In this document: one piece after another, positions 17,227 through 17,335 of the stretch
Position numbering within the stretch: position 1 is the stretch's first letter
How the letters are laid out: the number at the start of each line of letters is the position of its first letter
Assembly (NCBI GenBank): GCA_025201765.1
Contig: MU623686.1
Location: forward strand, 1-17,335
Direction: 5' to 3'
DNA length: 17,335 bases
From: Daldinia sp. FL1419
Lineage: Eukaryota > Ascomycota > Sordariomycetes > Xylariales > Hypoxylaceae
The notes under the pieces: generated by a model
The model's input: the letters and a program-made list of their open reading frames with translations, nothing else
Told to the model about the DNA's origin: nothing
Database searches by the model: none
Made by a program: the position numbers and the translations under genes

Positions 17227-17335
17227 CACGGACCGCCTATTAAAAAATCCACCCAAATAAGCCACATTTACCCACGCCACACCACATCCACCAGCCACTC
17301 CAGGGTAGTTTCTGAGGGACTTAGCAGATTTCAAC
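17227..17335. other. GC-richer terminal stretch, possible edge of another element or gene
   Basis: From CGCACGGACCGCC (17225-17237) to the window end the composition becomes close to normal, with CCAC/CACC-rich sequence (17263-17304). One forward register is open from about 17251 to the end, but this is too short to judge. The transition follows directly after the last TTGATAAG motif, so the string at 17225-17237 may be a terminal repeat of the fold-back element or the start of non-RIPed DNA. Confidence 0.35.

Noticed and set aside
1..17335. Mitochondrial or organelle DNA (because of the A+T content)
   Set aside because: Stops appear at former Gln, Arg and Trp positions in nuclear transposon genes, which indicates RIP. 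No organelle rRNA, tRNA set or respiratory gene is present.

Overview
The window looks like a piece of an AT-rich, gene-dead compartment of a filamentous ascomycete genome. It is extremely rich in A+T. Old reading frames survive in single registers but are filled with TAA/TAG/TGA where Gln, Arg or Trp codons would be expected, and Asp codons have become Asn. That is the signature of repeat-induced point mutation (RIP, C to T on either strand). The fungal assignment rests on this pattern, on a Fot1/pogo-type transposase with a C-terminal zinc knuckle, and on a short intron with a GTATGT donor and a GCTAAT branch site. I see no intact protein-coding gene.

Layout. 97-351: remnant of a small minus-strand frame. 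520-690: an imperfect palindrome. 1022-2773: a full-length RIP-killed Fot1/pogo transposase (584 codons, one register, about 30 stops, no frameshift). About 2985-4940: a nested repeat region. A repeat (family C) is split by an 852-bp insertion bounded by 14-nt direct repeats, and most of that insertion recurs inverted at 4239-4940. The undisturbed relative of the split repeat lies inverted at about 14730-15130. A 61-codon island of nearly normal composition sits at the left end of the insertion. 6900-7918: the reverse transcriptase domain of a dead LINE on the minus strand. 8051-8450 and 13416-13815: two copies of a 400-bp dispersed repeat with tRNA-like Pol III boxes on the minus strand (SINE-like). 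8586-10056: a decayed minus-strand gene of unknown function with one recognisable intron. 10560-11130: a possible second LINE fragment. 11400-12660: a decayed Gag-like frame on the minus strand. 13346-13411: a tRNA-like relic.

The right end is different. At 15399-15430 there is a T11-A9-G12 homopolymer block. From 15431 to about 16860 there are about ten degenerate tandem units of about 125-178 bp, related to the 400-bp SINE-like family but on the opposite strand. At 17045-17175 lies a 51-bp-stem palindrome flanked on both sides by inverted clusters of TTATCAA-type motifs. The last 110 bases have near-normal composition and may be the edge of another element.

The parts do not form a pathway. 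They form a stratigraphy of transposons: DNA transposon, LINE, Gag-coding element, SINE-like repeats and a satellite grown from the SINE-like family, all silenced by RIP. The most unusual items are the SINE-derived array, the unknown intron-bearing gene, the insertion with its matching empty site, and the fold-back element at the right end. All homology statements come from reading the frames by eye, not from a database search.
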